Below are positions 47,333-57,542 of a stretch of DNA of 62,434 bases, one piece after another (position 1 is the stretch's first letter; every line of letters begins with the position of its first letter). The stretch spans positions 1 to 62,434 of IMG/VR virus record IMGVR_UViG_3300042429_000522; one strand, 5' to 3'. The notes below the pieces were generated by a model that saw only the letters and a list, made by a program, of their open reading frames with translations, was not told the DNA's origin and searched no databases. The DNA is from a virus. The position numbers and the translations under genes are program-made.

Positions 47333-47366
47333 GTTTATGTACCAAGGGGTACGGGAGATAAAGACA

Positions 47367-47609
47367 ATGGGACTTATACTTACAAGCGCAAACGGTTCAT
47401 CAGGAAACAAAGTAGCAAAGTACATTGAAGCAGTACATCCAGAAATGAAAATGAGTACTGGCATTGCAATGAGAATTGCAAACGACATGATGGATAAAAC
47501 AGAGCGTAAGCAGTTATCGCCACTAGGCAAACGAGAGTTTGCACGAATCATTGAAGAAGTATTGAGCGAAAACACTTACATCAATGAGTGGCCATACAAA
47601 GTTAGGTAA
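47367..47609 (+). CDS. Early hypothetical protein, unit B only
   Basis: This 80-residue basic helical protein starts MGLILTSANGSSGNKVAKYI at the ATG after GGGAGATAAAGACA; codons upstream run through the promoter and are not used. First gene after the early promoter, unrelated to the A gene in that slot. Confidence 0.65.
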   Translation: MGLILTSANGSSGNKVAKYIEAVHPEMKMSTGIAMRIANDMMDKTERKQLSPLGKREFARIIEEVLSENTYINEWPYKVR

Positions 47610-47617
47610 ATGAGATA

Positions 47618-47633
47618 GCCCCCGAAAGGGGGC
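47618..47633 (+). promoter_or_regulatory. Intercistronic hairpin before GGGAGATAA, unit B
   Basis: GCCCCC-GAAA-GGGGGC immediately followed by AGGGAGATAAAAG and ATG. Equivalent to 13834-13851, with a GNRA-type loop here. Confidence 0.62.
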
Positions 47634-47646
47634 AGGGAGATAAAAG

Positions 47647-47916
47647 ATGACAGTATATGCAGATGACTGGCTAGAGGTCTACATACCTAGAGACCTACTC
47701 GATGAGGTTGAGTATTACTCTGATGGTGGACACGGTTACAAGTGCGGTTCAGTCTTTGCCATGAAGCACGAAGAGACCGCAGACTACATTATGAGCAACC
47801 GCGACAGTCAGCTTGCAAAACACTTTGTGGATGATGGCGGTATTGATCTAGACAACCGGGTTGAAGTAATCAAGCACATTGATTACATAAATAGACGGAT
47901 GGGAGAAGAGATTTGA
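47647..47916 (+). CDS. Early acidic hypothetical protein, unit B
   Basis: This 89-residue acidic protein begins MTVYADDWLEVYIPRDLLDE. It has no similarity to A early genes that I can see. Last before erf, with a TGA overlapping the erf TTG. Confidence 0.62.
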   Translation: MTVYADDWLEVYIPRDLLDEVEYYSDGGHGYKCGSVFAMKHEETADYIMSNRDSQLAKHFVDDGGIDLDNRVEVIKHIDYINRRMGEEI

Positions 47917-48398
47917 CAAGCAGCGAAACTATAGGGGCAATAGCCCCTGCACTCATCAAGGCACAAAGCCAAATGCAAGGCATCAGTAAGGAGGGTAAAA
48001 ACCCAGCCTTCAAATCCAAGTACGTAACCTTAGATTCCATCTTGGACACCTTACGCCCTATCCTTACATCAAACGGCTTGATGCTTACACAGGGTAGCCA
48101 GCAACCTGAGACCATGCAGTCAGTTACCGTAGAATCCCGCATCATCCATACAAGCGGTGAATGGATCAGTACGACGGTAACCATCCCGGTAACCAAACCG
48201 GATGCTCACGGCTTAGGTTCAGCTCTTACTTATGGACGCCGGTATTCGGTCTCCGCTCTGCTGGCAATAAGTGCTGATGAAGACGATGATGCCAACGGAG
48301 CGATAGCACCCCGTGAAGATTACCGTAATGTTATAAAAGGCAACATTGTATCTATGACACCAATCAAGACAGCAAGACCACTGGAAGGAAATAGATAA
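47913..48398 (+). CDS. erf: ERF-family single-strand annealing recombinase, unit B
   Basis: In this 161-residue protein, NPAFKSKYVTLDSILDTLRP and HGLGSALTYGRRYSVSALLA are as in A. The start is TTG, where A has ATG at the same point (both continue TSSETIGAIAP), and it overlaps the preceding stop as TTGA. The stretch between them (SQQPETMQ) is two residues shorter than in A. Confidence 0.92.
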   Translation: MTSSETIGAIAPALIKAQSQMQGISKEGKNPAFKSKYVTLDSILDTLRPILTSNGLMLTQGSQQPETMQSVTVESRIIHTSGEWISTTVTIPVTKPDAHGLGSALTYGRRYSVSALLAISADEDDDANGAIAPREDYRNVIKGNIVSMTPIKTARPLEGNR

Positions 48399-48964
48399 TG
48401 GCTTTTGACATCATAGATGGTGAGCTGTACGACGATGAGACCGGCGAATATGCCGGTCCTGCGTCCGGCTGGATAACAGGCAACGAATCACCGGAAGACC
48501 TTGCCTTGTTGGTCATGCGTAAACGGATGGACATAGAGGCAGCCATTGATGCCGAGACGGCTAAGATGCATACCATCTTGGCAAACTGTACGAACATCAT
48601 CGGCAAGCAGACCGCAAGGCTTGAGTGGTTACAATCCAAGTACGATGCCGAGCTGCAAAACTACGCAATGAGCCAACTACCGCGCAAGGCTGACGGATCA
48701 CTGAAAGCCAAGACGTGGACGTGCCCTTACGGTACGGTTGCTTTTCGTACACTACTCCCCAAGGTTGCCGTAGTGGATGAGGATGTTGCTTTGGCATGGG
48801 TACGCAAGAACTGTCCTGCAGCCATCAAAATCAAAGAATCCATCTTGGTGAGTCAACTACCTGAGCCAATCAAGAGCGCCATGCTTGAGAATCCAGCGGA
48901 TGCTAAGAAGGCTGGGTTTGTGGTTCACCCTGAAGCACAAGCAGTTACCATCAAAACGGTATAA
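48398..48964 (+). CDS. Gam-like host nuclease inhibitor candidate, unit B
   Basis: This 188-residue orthologue of 14823-15362 has the acidic N-terminus nearly identical (IDGELYDDETGEYAGPASGW), the coiled coil and LPRKADGSLKAKTWTCPYGT conserved, and a C-terminus with a longer loop (VKSAML-like, ENPADAKKAG). It ends the early operon in B, where no moron follows. Confidence 0.65.
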   Translation: MAFDIIDGELYDDETGEYAGPASGWITGNESPEDLALLVMRKRMDIEAAIDAETAKMHTILANCTNIIGKQTARLEWLQSKYDAELQNYAMSQLPRKADGSLKAKTWTCPYGTVAFRTLLPKVAVVDEDVALAWVRKNCPAAIKIKESILVSQLPEPIKSAMLENPADAKKAGFVVHPEAQAVTIKTV

Positions 48965-49024
48965 TGCTAACACCCGCAAGGGAAACCAAAAAAAAAACAA
49001 CTGATGCCGGAACTGATGAGGAAA

Positions 49025-49053
49025 GACCCGATCTAAAAAGTCGGGTCTTTTTT
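49025..49053 (+). terminator. Terminator of the early plus operon, unit B
   Basis: GACCCGA, 9-nt loop, TCGGGTC, TTTTTT. Confidence 0.92.
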
Positions 49054-49055
49054 CG

Positions 49056-49592
49056 TTACCAATCGATGCTTACAAAGCCGCCGTTGCTTCCAAGCTCGCG
49101 CCATGCTCTAGCCTTGCGGTAGACACCGTCCCCTTCACGCTCTGGCTTGTCTTCGTCTTCCATTTCTGGGCTTGTATTACCCTCTACGGTTTTGACACCC
49201 CAAGGGAAAACACCTGTCACGATTCCGATATGAGCCAACCGGTTGAGCGGTGCAAACCAAAAGCATATCAAGTCACCGATACGCACCTTGGTAGGGTCTG
49301 CTTCAGCATCCTTCACCGATACCCAGTTCTTGGTACTTCTTGCCCAGTTGCCATGATCGGGACAGTAAGCCGAGCGTGGCCAGTCTAGGGGGATGCTTAG
49401 GGCTAGGTCATGAGCTGCATTCCGTAGCCGATAGACCACAAAGGCGGCACACCAAGGGCTACCGGGGGGGACAGGTGGAACTGTAGACGCTTGGTAGGTC
49501 TCAACCGCCTTGCCGCGATTGTCCCCGGTCTCCTGAACCCCGACATTATCTAGCGCTTCCTTAGCTGCACGTAAAGCGATTGGTCGTAGCAT
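49056..49592 (-). CDS. Endolysin, CHAP/NlpC-type peptidase, unit B
   Basis: This 178-residue protein is nearly the same as A: PGSPWCAAFVVYRL, RLAHIGIVTG, VEGNTSPEMEDED. High conservation of endolysin between A and B suggests hosts with the same wall type. Confidence 0.85.
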   Translation of the reverse strand: MLRPIALRAAKEALDNVGVQETGDNRGKAVETYQASTVPPVPPGSPWCAAFVVYRLRNAAHDLALSIPLDWPRSAYCPDHGNWARSTKNWVSVKDAEADPTKVRIGDLICFWFAPLNRLAHIGIVTGVFPWGVKTVEGNTSPEMEDEDKPEREGDGVYRKARAWRELGSNGGFVSIDW

Positions 49593-49681
49593 GATATATT
49601 CCTTTTGTCGACTTTATCTCCCGACACGGTGGGCAGTACTCCCGGTTGCTGTTTCCTCAACCTGCCCACCACCCCTTTCCT
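49593..49681 (-). promoter_or_regulatory. Hairpin leader between tail fibre and endolysin, unit B
   Basis: An 89-nt gap without a gene. Stem arms GGTGGGCAG (49662-49670) and CTGCCCACC (49628-49636) on the minus strand, then GTGTCGGGAGATAAAG and AAAAGGAATATATC before the ATG. Loop shorter than in A by two bases. Confidence 0.58.
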
Positions 49682-52618
49682 TTAGGCGAATGTCTCGCCA
49701 TCATCCACACTAACCAACTGCGTGATACCTGCCGATGTGCTGTGGTAGTAAAGGTACCAGTTACCTAACCGCCAAGATATAGCCGTCTGGTCGTTCTGTA
49801 CCCCGCTGGCTACCACCGCAGATGATGCCGTGATGATGTTTCCTTGCGGATCATAGATAACCCGGTGGAGGTCGTTGCCTGTATGCCGGAAGCAAACGAT
49901 ACGCTTACCCATGGGGTTGATTCCCACGCTTACGTGTGTCCCTGCTGCACTAACTACTGTTGCCACGGATACCGTCCCTCCCTCATTGTCTGTGTAGTAG
50001 GAATCAATCCCACCACCTGATTGCTTCTCAACCAAGATATACAACCTGCCGGATGCGCTCGTAGGGTCGTAGGCAATGGCCACGCAGTCAACCGCCGTAA
50101 TGCTGGTGGTTACTTCGACAAAGTTGGTAGCGTTCGGGCCATCGGCAAAGTGAAGTACCACGGTATGTGATTCAACATTAGCATAGCAAAGTCGTTGGTT
50201 TGGGGCTACATCAACTGACAGACAACCACCTGCAGCCGTCAACGCACGGAACCAAGAACGGAACCGGTGGCTGGTATGTAGCGGATCTATACCGATATTG
50301 TTAGTGCCTTGTACGGCATCATGGTTGCTTTCACCTAAGCCCCAAGGTGTTGACGTGTAATATCGTCCTTGAGCATCCAGCGTGCTATCGGTTCCACGGT
50401 TCGCGCTAGTTGATGTAAGCAAGAGGTCAACTGTACCGGTGGTCTCAGGGTCTCCTGCGCTATCTAAGATAGCACCGTGAGCAATACCCCTGAGCAAGGA
50501 ACCACCCGCTAAGTACAGCCCGGCTTCAGTGCCACCGTTGACATCAAACGGGTCATTTAGATCCGGTGGAAAGTTGCCATTGATACGGTCAAAGAGCGTC
50601 TGGGCTACGATGGTACCCTGCGCAAGCTGATGCCCGTAAGCAAAGTCTGTACCGGTTGTAGCGTGTGGTGTGGCAAGGATACCGCCACCCCTTAGCCAAG
50701 TGCTGTAGCCGGTAACTCCGTTGAGGAAACAATCCCGCAAGGGTGGTTGTGATGCCGAGCAGGTAGCACCAGCCGGGTATGCTACCGAGTTCGTTGCCAC
50801 CCAGCCGGGATGCCGAACGATGCTATTATCCGATGCGTTGATCTGGTCGCATAGCTCGCTGATGGTTACCGGGTCAACGCTGTACGATGTAACCCCGGTA
50901 GCACCACCGACCGTCATCTGCCAGTAAACATCGCTTTCTTCTTCAGTCCTACCATCGCGGTCTTGTTGCCAAAATCGTCTACCGTAGTAGTACGTGGTGG
51001 TTTCTACCTCTGCAACGATTGCCGGTGTGATGCGCTCAAACGCCGCCGTGAAAGTATCCGGTACATAAGTGCTGTCCGTGTTGGTGTAGGTTAGGGTTGT
51101 TGTACCAATGTCAATAGATCCACTAGACACCCGTAACCGTTGACATGAAGTAATACCCCAGTAAGCCGAGTCTACAGACTCACTACCGGCAAAGCTGCTT
51201 GATGCAACATTTTTCCTTGGGTACGGGTTGTCCTTGTCATCCGTTGCCGGTAAGGCACCAAGGCTCCAAATGTCAGGGCTGCATAGGTCAAGGGTAACCG
51301 TGCTGTATGAGGTCGTAGGCGCCACAACCTGCCATCTTTTCGTGTTGCCGTGGTAATCAGTCAGTTCGATGTAGCCGGTTTGGTTGGTGCCGCTTTGTGC
51401 TTTTATTTGTATGGCAAGATACCGGTATCCGCTGGTGCCTTGGTAAGGCGTGTATGTCCTGTCGTTGCCTGTGCCGGGGATAGAACGGTTGTTTGTCTCA
51501 GCGATAGCCCAACCGTTGAAGCGGAAACCACGGAACAGCACACGGTTGTCGTTATCCGAATCACCGTTGGTTGTTAGTCCGGTGGTAGACAATGCAGCTG
51601 ATATCCACTCTGGTACATCATTCAGCGATGTTGATAGGCTTGCGGTACCAACTACTGGGTCTGTAAGGCTAGTGTTTGCGCTGTAGTCGTTGAAGGTATC
51701 CTGCCCACCGTATGACCCGCCTGAGCTTAGAATCGTACGGGTGCCACCGTCATAACCGGTTACAAATACATTTAGGTTGTCGGGGTACGCACCCTCCCAA
51801 GCCCGTATCCTTCCGACAATAGAGACAGCACGAGCAAGGCATACCGTGGTGCTGATGGTTCCAGACCCTGACTGGTATATTCCAAACGCATCAACTTCAC
51901 CTTCAAGCGATAATGACCACTCAGTAGCAGACTGCATCCCCTTAGTTTGTGCGTGTGTGATATCCGGTACGGTGGTTCCGTTTACCTTGATGTTAGTGAC
52001 ACCAAAGTTGTGTGTTTGTGGACCGGTGCAGAATCCGGAAGCACTTAGTGATGCTTTGTAGTTTGCTGTTTGCCTTGTGGCGCTTACGGTATTTGTAGCC
52101 GTGACTGTTGACCCGCCGACAGACAGACTACAGGTGGCGGTACTTCCAACCGTGCTACGTTCATACCAAGTATAAGACGTAAGGCTTGGAAACTGAGTTG
52201 GTGCGCTGGATGAAGAAAACGCAGCTTCGGCAACGTCCCAAAGTTTATCGGTTCCTACGCTTGCGCTGAATGCTCCGGCATACGTTGCTGAACCATAAGC
52301 AAAGTAAGCGGTAGATGTTCCTGATGCAATCGTTACCGTTGTTACTTGCGTGGCACCGTGGCCGTTGTTTACTGTAACAACCGCCTGTATATCCCATCCC
52401 CAAGTTGTCGAGTTGATGCCATAACTAACACCATCAACAGCTATTGAACCGGAAAAGCCTAAGTGATTACTGAATGTAAAGTCGGTGTGCTTATCTAGGT
52501 ACTGGTCTTCCCAAGTTGGCGGAATCGCAATACCGATAGGGTTGATAAAAGTAATGGTTACGTCTTGCGTGTGATCCATTGCAAGCGTGGATGTACGGGT
52601 ACCGTCAAGGTATGGCAT
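49682..52618 (-). CDS. Receptor-binding-type tail fibre, unit B
   Basis: This 978-residue protein is Thr/Ser/Gly-rich, with the same beginning theme (RTSTL), a strand-rich middle and a C-terminal Asp-box-like end (LVSVDDGETFA). The middle 600 residues align poorly with A, so host range may differ. TAATG-type junction with the hub gene. Confidence 0.6.
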   Translation of the reverse strand: MPYLDGTRTSTLAMDHTQDVTITFINPIGIAIPPTWEDQYLDKHTDFTFSNHLGFSGSIAVDGVSYGINSTTWGWDIQAVVTVNNGHGATQVTTVTIASGTSTAYFAYGSATYAGAFSASVGTDKLWDVAEAAFSSSSAPTQFPSLTSYTWYERSTVGSTATCSLSVGGSTVTATNTVSATRQTANYKASLSASGFCTGPQTHNFGVTNIKVNGTTVPDITHAQTKGMQSATEWSLSLEGEVDAFGIYQSGSGTISTTVCLARAVSIVGRIRAWEGAYPDNLNVFVTGYDGGTRTILSSGGSYGGQDTFNDYSANTSLTDPVVGTASLSTSLNDVPEWISAALSTTGLTTNGDSDNDNRVLFRGFRFNGWAIAETNNRSIPGTGNDRTYTPYQGTSGYRYLAIQIKAQSGTNQTGYIELTDYHGNTKRWQVVAPTTSYSTVTLDLCSPDIWSLGALPATDDKDNPYPRKNVASSSFAGSESVDSAYWGITSCQRLRVSSGSIDIGTTTLTYTNTDSTYVPDTFTAAFERITPAIVAEVETTTYYYGRRFWQQDRDGRTEEESDVYWQMTVGGATGVTSYSVDPVTISELCDQINASDNSIVRHPGWVATNSVAYPAGATCSASQPPLRDCFLNGVTGYSTWLRGGGILATPHATTGTDFAYGHQLAQGTIVAQTLFDRINGNFPPDLNDPFDVNGGTEAGLYLAGGSLLRGIAHGAILDSAGDPETTGTVDLLLTSTSANRGTDSTLDAQGRYYTSTPWGLGESNHDAVQGTNNIGIDPLHTSHRFRSWFRALTAAGGCLSVDVAPNQRLCYANVESHTVVLHFADGPNATNFVEVTTSITAVDCVAIAYDPTSASGRLYILVEKQSGGGIDSYYTDNEGGTVSVATVVSAAGTHVSVGINPMGKRIVCFRHTGNDLHRVIYDPQGNIITASSAVVASGVQNDQTAISWRLGNWYLYYHSTSAGITQLVSVDDGETFA

Positions 52619-54828
52619 TAGATTTTCTGCCCACGGTAAACGGCTTTGCGTACGCTAAACCCGGATGTCTGCTCGGTAACAAAGTCAATCGATGGGATAC
52701 CGATAATGCGGTAATCACCCTTTGTAGTTGTTCCGTCCGGCTCCATGATACGCACCACATCACCAAGCCATAAAGGACGGTTGTTGGATGACAAGACCAG
52801 TAGATCCGATTCCCACTCAATCAAGATTCTTCCCGTAGTCAACCGGCTGTATAGGATGTCGCAAGCAGCATCAACAGCATCCTGTGTAGTTAGGGTTGGG
52901 TCTCTTAGTTGATACGGAACAGGACGCCCACGCCAGTTGTAGGGTCTACTTGCAGGTGCCGTGCTTGCAGTCTCTGCTGCACCGTCTACCAGTGACTTTG
53001 TAATAAACAAGCCGGTTGCTGGGTCTTGCCCTACAACCTGCACCTGTGTTGCCTCTGGTGTTTCGTAGTGGCTTGACATAGCCCGTACAACACGCTTAGG
53101 GCGTAGTACTTCAGTAACACCTGCAGTGGTTGCAGCTGCGATGCTTTGGTATAGCGTTATGGCTGGAGTGGTTGTAGCCAGTGCCGGGTCAATCCAGTAA
53201 TACAAATATCCGGATGTAGTAGGCATCCAGCCGGTGATGTAGTTAGCAGCGTAGTCGTTCTTGAGCTTGTCTATGTAACCACCGACCGTGTCGAAAAAGT
53301 CAGGAGCCAAAGCATATTGACCCTTTGAAATGTTAGGGCTGTACGGCAAGTCGATAGATGGAAAGTCACCACCAAGGTAAGGTCCTGAGCCATCTGGATA
53401 ACCTGCTATATCTAGCAAGTCCAATAAAGCACTACTAAAAAGCAAACCATCATAAGGGTAAGACTCAACGATGTAAGCGAGGTCAAAGTCACGGCTACGA
53501 TCTTGCCCGGCATAGACAAACACCGACCAGTCCCTCGTCGTATCGCCTTGCTCGTATGTAATCTCTGGTGGTGTAAGGGTGCCACGGAATACGTCTATGT
53601 ATGTTGGTGAGACTGCCCCATCGCTTAGGGCAATCCGGATTGGTCGGTCTGAAGTAATCTGCGGTTGGTCGACTCCCGCATCCGTGATGGGCTTCCTGCG
53701 GGTTGTTAGGCTACACGTAGCCCTTCCGTCATCGTCAACACTGATACTCACCCGCTCAACATCACAGGTGATGTCTACCGGATCATTAGCGGTTGAACCG
53801 GCAGCAGGCTGGTAAACCATATCAACTTCGTAGAATCCATACGTTGCCGCACCGGTTGCACTTGTAAGGCTTACCTTTGCCCGTACGTTAGTGATGACAC
53901 CGTTAGGTGTGTATGCTGTTAGGTCATCCTTAACCACGCTATACGAGGCGGATGCAGTGCCGGTGCCTATCTGGTCATACGCAAAGGTATCAGTAAAGGT
54001 TGCACCGGTGGGAGGTGCATACCGTAACTTCTTCACCGGGCTGACGGCATAACCTGACGTAGCAAATTGCAGCTTTGCCAGCTGAACGGATGCTTGCCCA
54101 GCAGGTACCAACCAAGAGAACGCGGCGGCAGGTGTGATCGTATTACTCGTCAATGCAGACAGGTCACCAAAGACATGGCTAAAAGCCAAGCCATTAGATG
54201 CAACCACGACAAGCTCACGCCGTCGGCAGGGAATCATCATAATGGTGATGAACTGGGAGTTTACCGAGGATAGAAAAGCAACGTTAGCAGTTGGTGCGAT
54301 GTTGGAATCATTCTTTTGATAACTACCAACTAGCACTCCAGACTTGTACACCTGTGCGCTTCCGTTAGCCCCAAACCAGACCTCTACGGAACCAGCCGAA
54401 CCAACGCCCCACCCTGCCTTAAGAATCGTGCTATCGTCCGAATCCTTTAGCCCCGGTACATAGAGGGACAGATAGGCTGATTGGTTAGCACTCCATGCCG
54501 TGGTAAGCGTAGCCCGCTCGGTAACATTCAAGGACTGTAGGTAATAATCTCCGGATGCTTTTATCTGCATCTGCTTCCATGATGCCGCAGTTGGTAAGGT
54601 GTAGTCGGTCTTTTGAAATCGGGCGTAGTTACCAGCAAAGGTTGTACGCCATGCAGCCGTAGTCGGTAGAGGAGCAAGCATCAAGGTTAGGGTAGTAGGG
54701 TCAAGCCATACACCGCTGCTCTTGGCTAAGTCCCATGTAGTACCGTCAGCTGCAACAACCAACCGCCCCTTCTGTGGGCGTGGTTCCGGGCAGTCGACTT
54801 CGATCAATAAAGGCCAAGCGTTCGCCAT
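52618..54828 (-). CDS. Putative tail-tip hub protein, unit B
   Basis: This 736-residue orthologue of 19375-21723 keeps IDVFRGTLTPPEITYEQGDT, YNWRGRPVPYQLRDPTLTTQ and LIEWESDLLVL. It is shorter than A by about 46 residues, mostly in the N-terminal half and at the C-terminus. Confidence 0.55.
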   Translation of the reverse strand: MANAWPLLIEVDCPEPRPQKGRLVVAADGTTWDLAKSSGVWLDPTTLTLMLAPLPTTAAWRTTFAGNYARFQKTDYTLPTAASWKQMQIKASGDYYLQSLNVTERATLTTAWSANQSAYLSLYVPGLKDSDDSTILKAGWGVGSAGSVEVWFGANGSAQVYKSGVLVGSYQKNDSNIAPTANVAFLSSVNSQFITIMMIPCRRRELVVVASNGLAFSHVFGDLSALTSNTITPAAAFSWLVPAGQASVQLAKLQFATSGYAVSPVKKLRYAPPTGATFTDTFAYDQIGTGTASASYSVVKDDLTAYTPNGVITNVRAKVSLTSATGAATYGFYEVDMVYQPAAGSTANDPVDITCDVERVSISVDDDGRATCSLTTRRKPITDAGVDQPQITSDRPIRIALSDGAVSPTYIDVFRGTLTPPEITYEQGDTTRDWSVFVYAGQDRSRDFDLAYIVESYPYDGLLFSSALLDLLDIAGYPDGSGPYLGGDFPSIDLPYSPNISKGQYALAPDFFDTVGGYIDKLKNDYAANYITGWMPTTSGYLYYWIDPALATTTPAITLYQSIAAATTAGVTEVLRPKRVVRAMSSHYETPEATQVQVVGQDPATGLFITKSLVDGAAETASTAPASRPYNWRGRPVPYQLRDPTLTTQDAVDAACDILYSRLTTGRILIEWESDLLVLSSNNRPLWLGDVVRIMEPDGTTTKGDYRIIGIPSIDFVTEQTSGFSVRKAVYRGQKI

Positions 54829-56540
54829 CAGAACCTCTTCATAATTCCGGGCGTACCGTTGCGCCTTGCTTCATCACGGATAACAGATCGAACTGCTCGT
54901 TCCAACTCAGTACCGGCAGGTATCAAGCCACGGTTACCACCGCCCATGAAATCACCCATCCGGATACCACCACCACCGCCTACAGCCATCTCGGCAGCCG
55001 TAACGCCCATCTGTCCAAGTTGCCCACCACCAAGCGTCTCACGGCGTAGGGTAAGAGCATCAGCCGCTGTTTTCGTATTGTCTGCAATCCTGCCAATGTT
55101 GTCAGCGATTGACGGTCCACCTAAACCACCACCGGTGCCTTGGGCACCACCGTAAATCATGCCACCCGGTAAACCTTGCGGGCTGAGGTTACCCATGATT
55201 GCGCGTTGATATTGCTCTGCTATTGCGTTTGCATTTGCAGCTACACCCGGAAGCATAAAGTAAGGCGAACTTGGAGCCATTTTAGGTGGTTCTAAATTCT
55301 GTGTAGGTATTGGTATTTGCCCTGCATTTGGAGCTAGTATTCCGCTACCTTTAAACGGCTTTACCCCCGGCAAGTTCACCATTCCAAGAGTAAGTATTTG
55401 AATGGCTATTTTTATTCCATCAAGGATAGGTTGAAAGAACTCAGCAAAAGAAGTGCCAAAGTCTTTTATACCGGTTTGCATTGTAGACATAAACTCATTC
55501 CACTTACCGGCAGCCCATGTATATGCTTCACCAAAATAATAAATGATTGAGTCTTTTACGAACACAAAACCAACGCCAATATCGTGTATCAGTGCGTTCC
55601 AGAAGTTAGGTATCTGGCTCATGTAAGCCATGATGTTTGCGATTGCGCCGATCATAAACTCTTGAAAGTTAGCAACACCTGTACCACTTAGCATCTTTGC
55701 AAAGACATCCTGAACCACACCGGACTTACCAACAGCCGAGAACACCTCACCTATCTGCTTGCCAATGTTAGTAATCAAATCAATAAGGCGCATGGTGCCA
55801 CCTTCAGCACTACTGAAGATATCAAGGATGCCACGACCAATCGGAAGGAAGGCTTGCTCTAGCGCATCCTGTAGATTCTCAAACGTAGTCAAGGCAGAGG
55901 TGGTTGCCTTGGGTAATTGCTCAAGCCCTGCAATAATCTTGCCGATGGCAACGTCTGCTGACATCCCCATCTTCTGAATGGCTTCAGTGGATGCCGTGCC
56001 AAAAGCAGATACCAAGACCTGTCGGATCTGTGGGACGCGCTCGGCTATCTGGTTGATTTCTTCAGCTGATATTGCTCCCTTGCTGGCTATCTGACCAAGG
56101 GCAAGGATGACCCCGTCCAGTTCTGATTTGCCTTTGCCAACCAATGCAAGCGCATTGCCAAAAGCCATCAATGCCCGTTCGGATGTTTGAGCAGATAACC
56201 CTGCGGCTTCAAGGTTAAGAACACCTGCACGAACCTCTGTAAGCCCCAATCCGGGGAGTTTTGCTATCTCCTGTAGCCTTGCCAGTTGGGCTTGCAGTTC
56301 CTGTGCATTCTTCGCATATGCAGCCAAGCCACGAACCTGTGAGTCGTAAGCCATTGCAGCTTGTACCCCGGTTACAGAAGCGAAAGAGTTTTGTGCTATC
56401 TCGAATAGCCGGGTGGCATCTGCCGCAGTGCGGATTGCTTCACCTACACTTTTAGCCGACTGACCTACCCGGCTCAAAGCACGAACAGCAGCGGCTTCAC
56501 CAACTACAGAAATCTTAGCCGTCAGTTCCGCTACTGTCAT
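54828..56540 (-). CDS. Tape measure protein, unit B
   Basis: This 570-residue protein has an N-terminal helix region (QSAKSVGEAIRTAADATRLF), the typical AISAEEINQIAERVPQIRQV tape-measure segment, a transmembrane-like middle (IQILTLGMVNLPGV) and a Gly-rich tail. The central sequence is of a different subtype from A, so the tape measure was exchanged or diverged, while the last 100 residues (LRRETLGGGQLGQMGVTAAE) match A. Confidence 0.87.
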   Translation of the reverse strand: MTVAELTAKISVVGEAAAVRALSRVGQSAKSVGEAIRTAADATRLFEIAQNSFASVTGVQAAMAYDSQVRGLAAYAKNAQELQAQLARLQEIAKLPGLGLTEVRAGVLNLEAAGLSAQTSERALMAFGNALALVGKGKSELDGVILALGQIASKGAISAEEINQIAERVPQIRQVLVSAFGTASTEAIQKMGMSADVAIGKIIAGLEQLPKATTSALTTFENLQDALEQAFLPIGRGILDIFSSAEGGTMRLIDLITNIGKQIGEVFSAVGKSGVVQDVFAKMLSGTGVANFQEFMIGAIANIMAYMSQIPNFWNALIHDIGVGFVFVKDSIIYYFGEAYTWAAGKWNEFMSTMQTGIKDFGTSFAEFFQPILDGIKIAIQILTLGMVNLPGVKPFKGSGILAPNAGQIPIPTQNLEPPKMAPSSPYFMLPGVAANANAIAEQYQRAIMGNLSPQGLPGGMIYGGAQGTGGGLGGPSIADNIGRIADNTKTAADALTLRRETLGGGQLGQMGVTAAEMAVGGGGGIRMGDFMGGGNRGLIPAGTELERAVRSVIRDEARRNGTPGIMKRF

Positions 56541-57087
56541 TACCTGCCTCCGAACAATGCACCCAGCATCTCGACCTGTTGCTTTTCTATCTCTTGTCCA
56601 ATCATAGCCACCTCGGCTATTTGGTCAAGGGTTAGGTCGGTCTCTGATGGGTGCCGGTTGAGATACTTCACGGTGTAGTAAGCAACCTGACTTGCTACAC
56701 CTCTAAGGCGTTTTTTGCTTCTTTTACCCGACCCTGTAGGTCATCGGTCGGGTACCAAGAGATGAACTCCCCAAGGATTCTAAAGAACGTTTGTTTACTA
56801 GTACGTGCCAGATTACCAAAAGCCCGTAGTGGTGATTCTTCTGAGCTATCAGTAGGGTCTGCTACATAGCAACGACCAAGCAAGTAAATCTGATAAAGCA
56901 TCGCTTCGGGAAACTCAGCAAAGGCTACACGCAGTGATCCAAGTTCTTTAGCATCAGGGAAGAGGTCTGCCGCCTTCGGTTCACGGAAGCGGAGTTCTGC
57001 GCCGTCACCAGCGACATCGGACAGGTCTACGGTAAGTAGACCCTTGTCCGTGTCTTTAGGTATTTGTTTTAGGGATTGAAGTGCCAT
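56540..57087 (-). CDS. Tail assembly chaperone GT, produced by -1 frameshift, unit B
   Basis: Reading 57087 to 56710, slipping one base on A AAA AAC, then 56710 to 56540 gives 182 residues. The T part starts RLRGVASQVAYYTVKYLNRH and ends GALFGGR at a TAA that overlaps the tape measure ATG (TAATG). It matches the T part of A. Confidence 0.88.
56695..57087 (-). CDS. Tail assembly chaperone G (unshifted), unit B
   Basis: This 130-residue protein includes FREPKAADLFPDAKELGSLR, the counterpart of the A segment. Zero-frame stop four codons after the slippery site. Confidence 0.82.
   Translation of the reverse strand: MALQSLKQIPKDTDKGLLTVDLSDVAGDGAELRFREPKAADLFPDAKELGSLRVAFAEFPEAMLYQIYLLGRCYVADPTDSSEESPLRAFGNLARTSKQTFFRILGEFISWYPTDDLQGRVKEAKNALEV
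56710..56716 (-). other. Programmed -1 frameshift slippery heptamer, unit B
   Basis: A AAA AAC in phase (GCA AAA AAC) at codon 126 of gene G. Confidence 0.9.
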
Positions 57088-57098
57088 GGCTTAGTGTA

Positions 57099-57533
57099 CT
57101 ACGACCAAGCAGTAGTCACGCCATTCGCTCCAAGGGTAATGGTTGCCGACTCGGTCAAAGCCTCTTCGTTTGCGATGTTGAGACCAGTACCGGTTACAAC
57201 GCCTACAAAGGTCTTAGCGGTAAGGGTTCCGGGTGTAACTACAATCTGGCAGTAGTAACCGTCTTTGCCAAAGAAGATAGGGTTTACAACGGAATCGACC
57301 AAGAACTCGACCTCAACGGATCCGTTAGCCTTGGTGACCTGAGCCTTGTTTTGAGCATCACAAAGTGCGCTAACATCCACGGTATTGACCGATGAACTAA
57401 AGCGTACCGAGCGAGCAATACAGGTATAAGTCTCAGCCGTGAAGGCTGAAGGCGTACCGTCTTGGTAGCCACCGAAAGCGACCGTGACAACACAATTCTC
57501 ACCGATAAGCGCACTTGTTCTTGTAAAAGGCAT
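57099..57533 (-). CDS. Major tail (tube) protein, unit B
   Basis: This 144-residue beta-rich protein (VRFSSSVNTVDVSALCDAQN, SATITLGANGVTTAWS at the end) has the same position and size as A but low identity. Confidence 0.8.
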   Translation of the reverse strand: MPFTRTSALIGENCVVTVAFGGYQDGTPSAFTAETYTCIARSVRFSSSVNTVDVSALCDAQNKAQVTKANGSVEVEFLVDSVVNPIFFGKDGYYCQIVVTPGTLTAKTFVGVVTGTGLNIANEEALTESATITLGANGVTTAWS

Positions 57534-57542
57534 AATTTACTC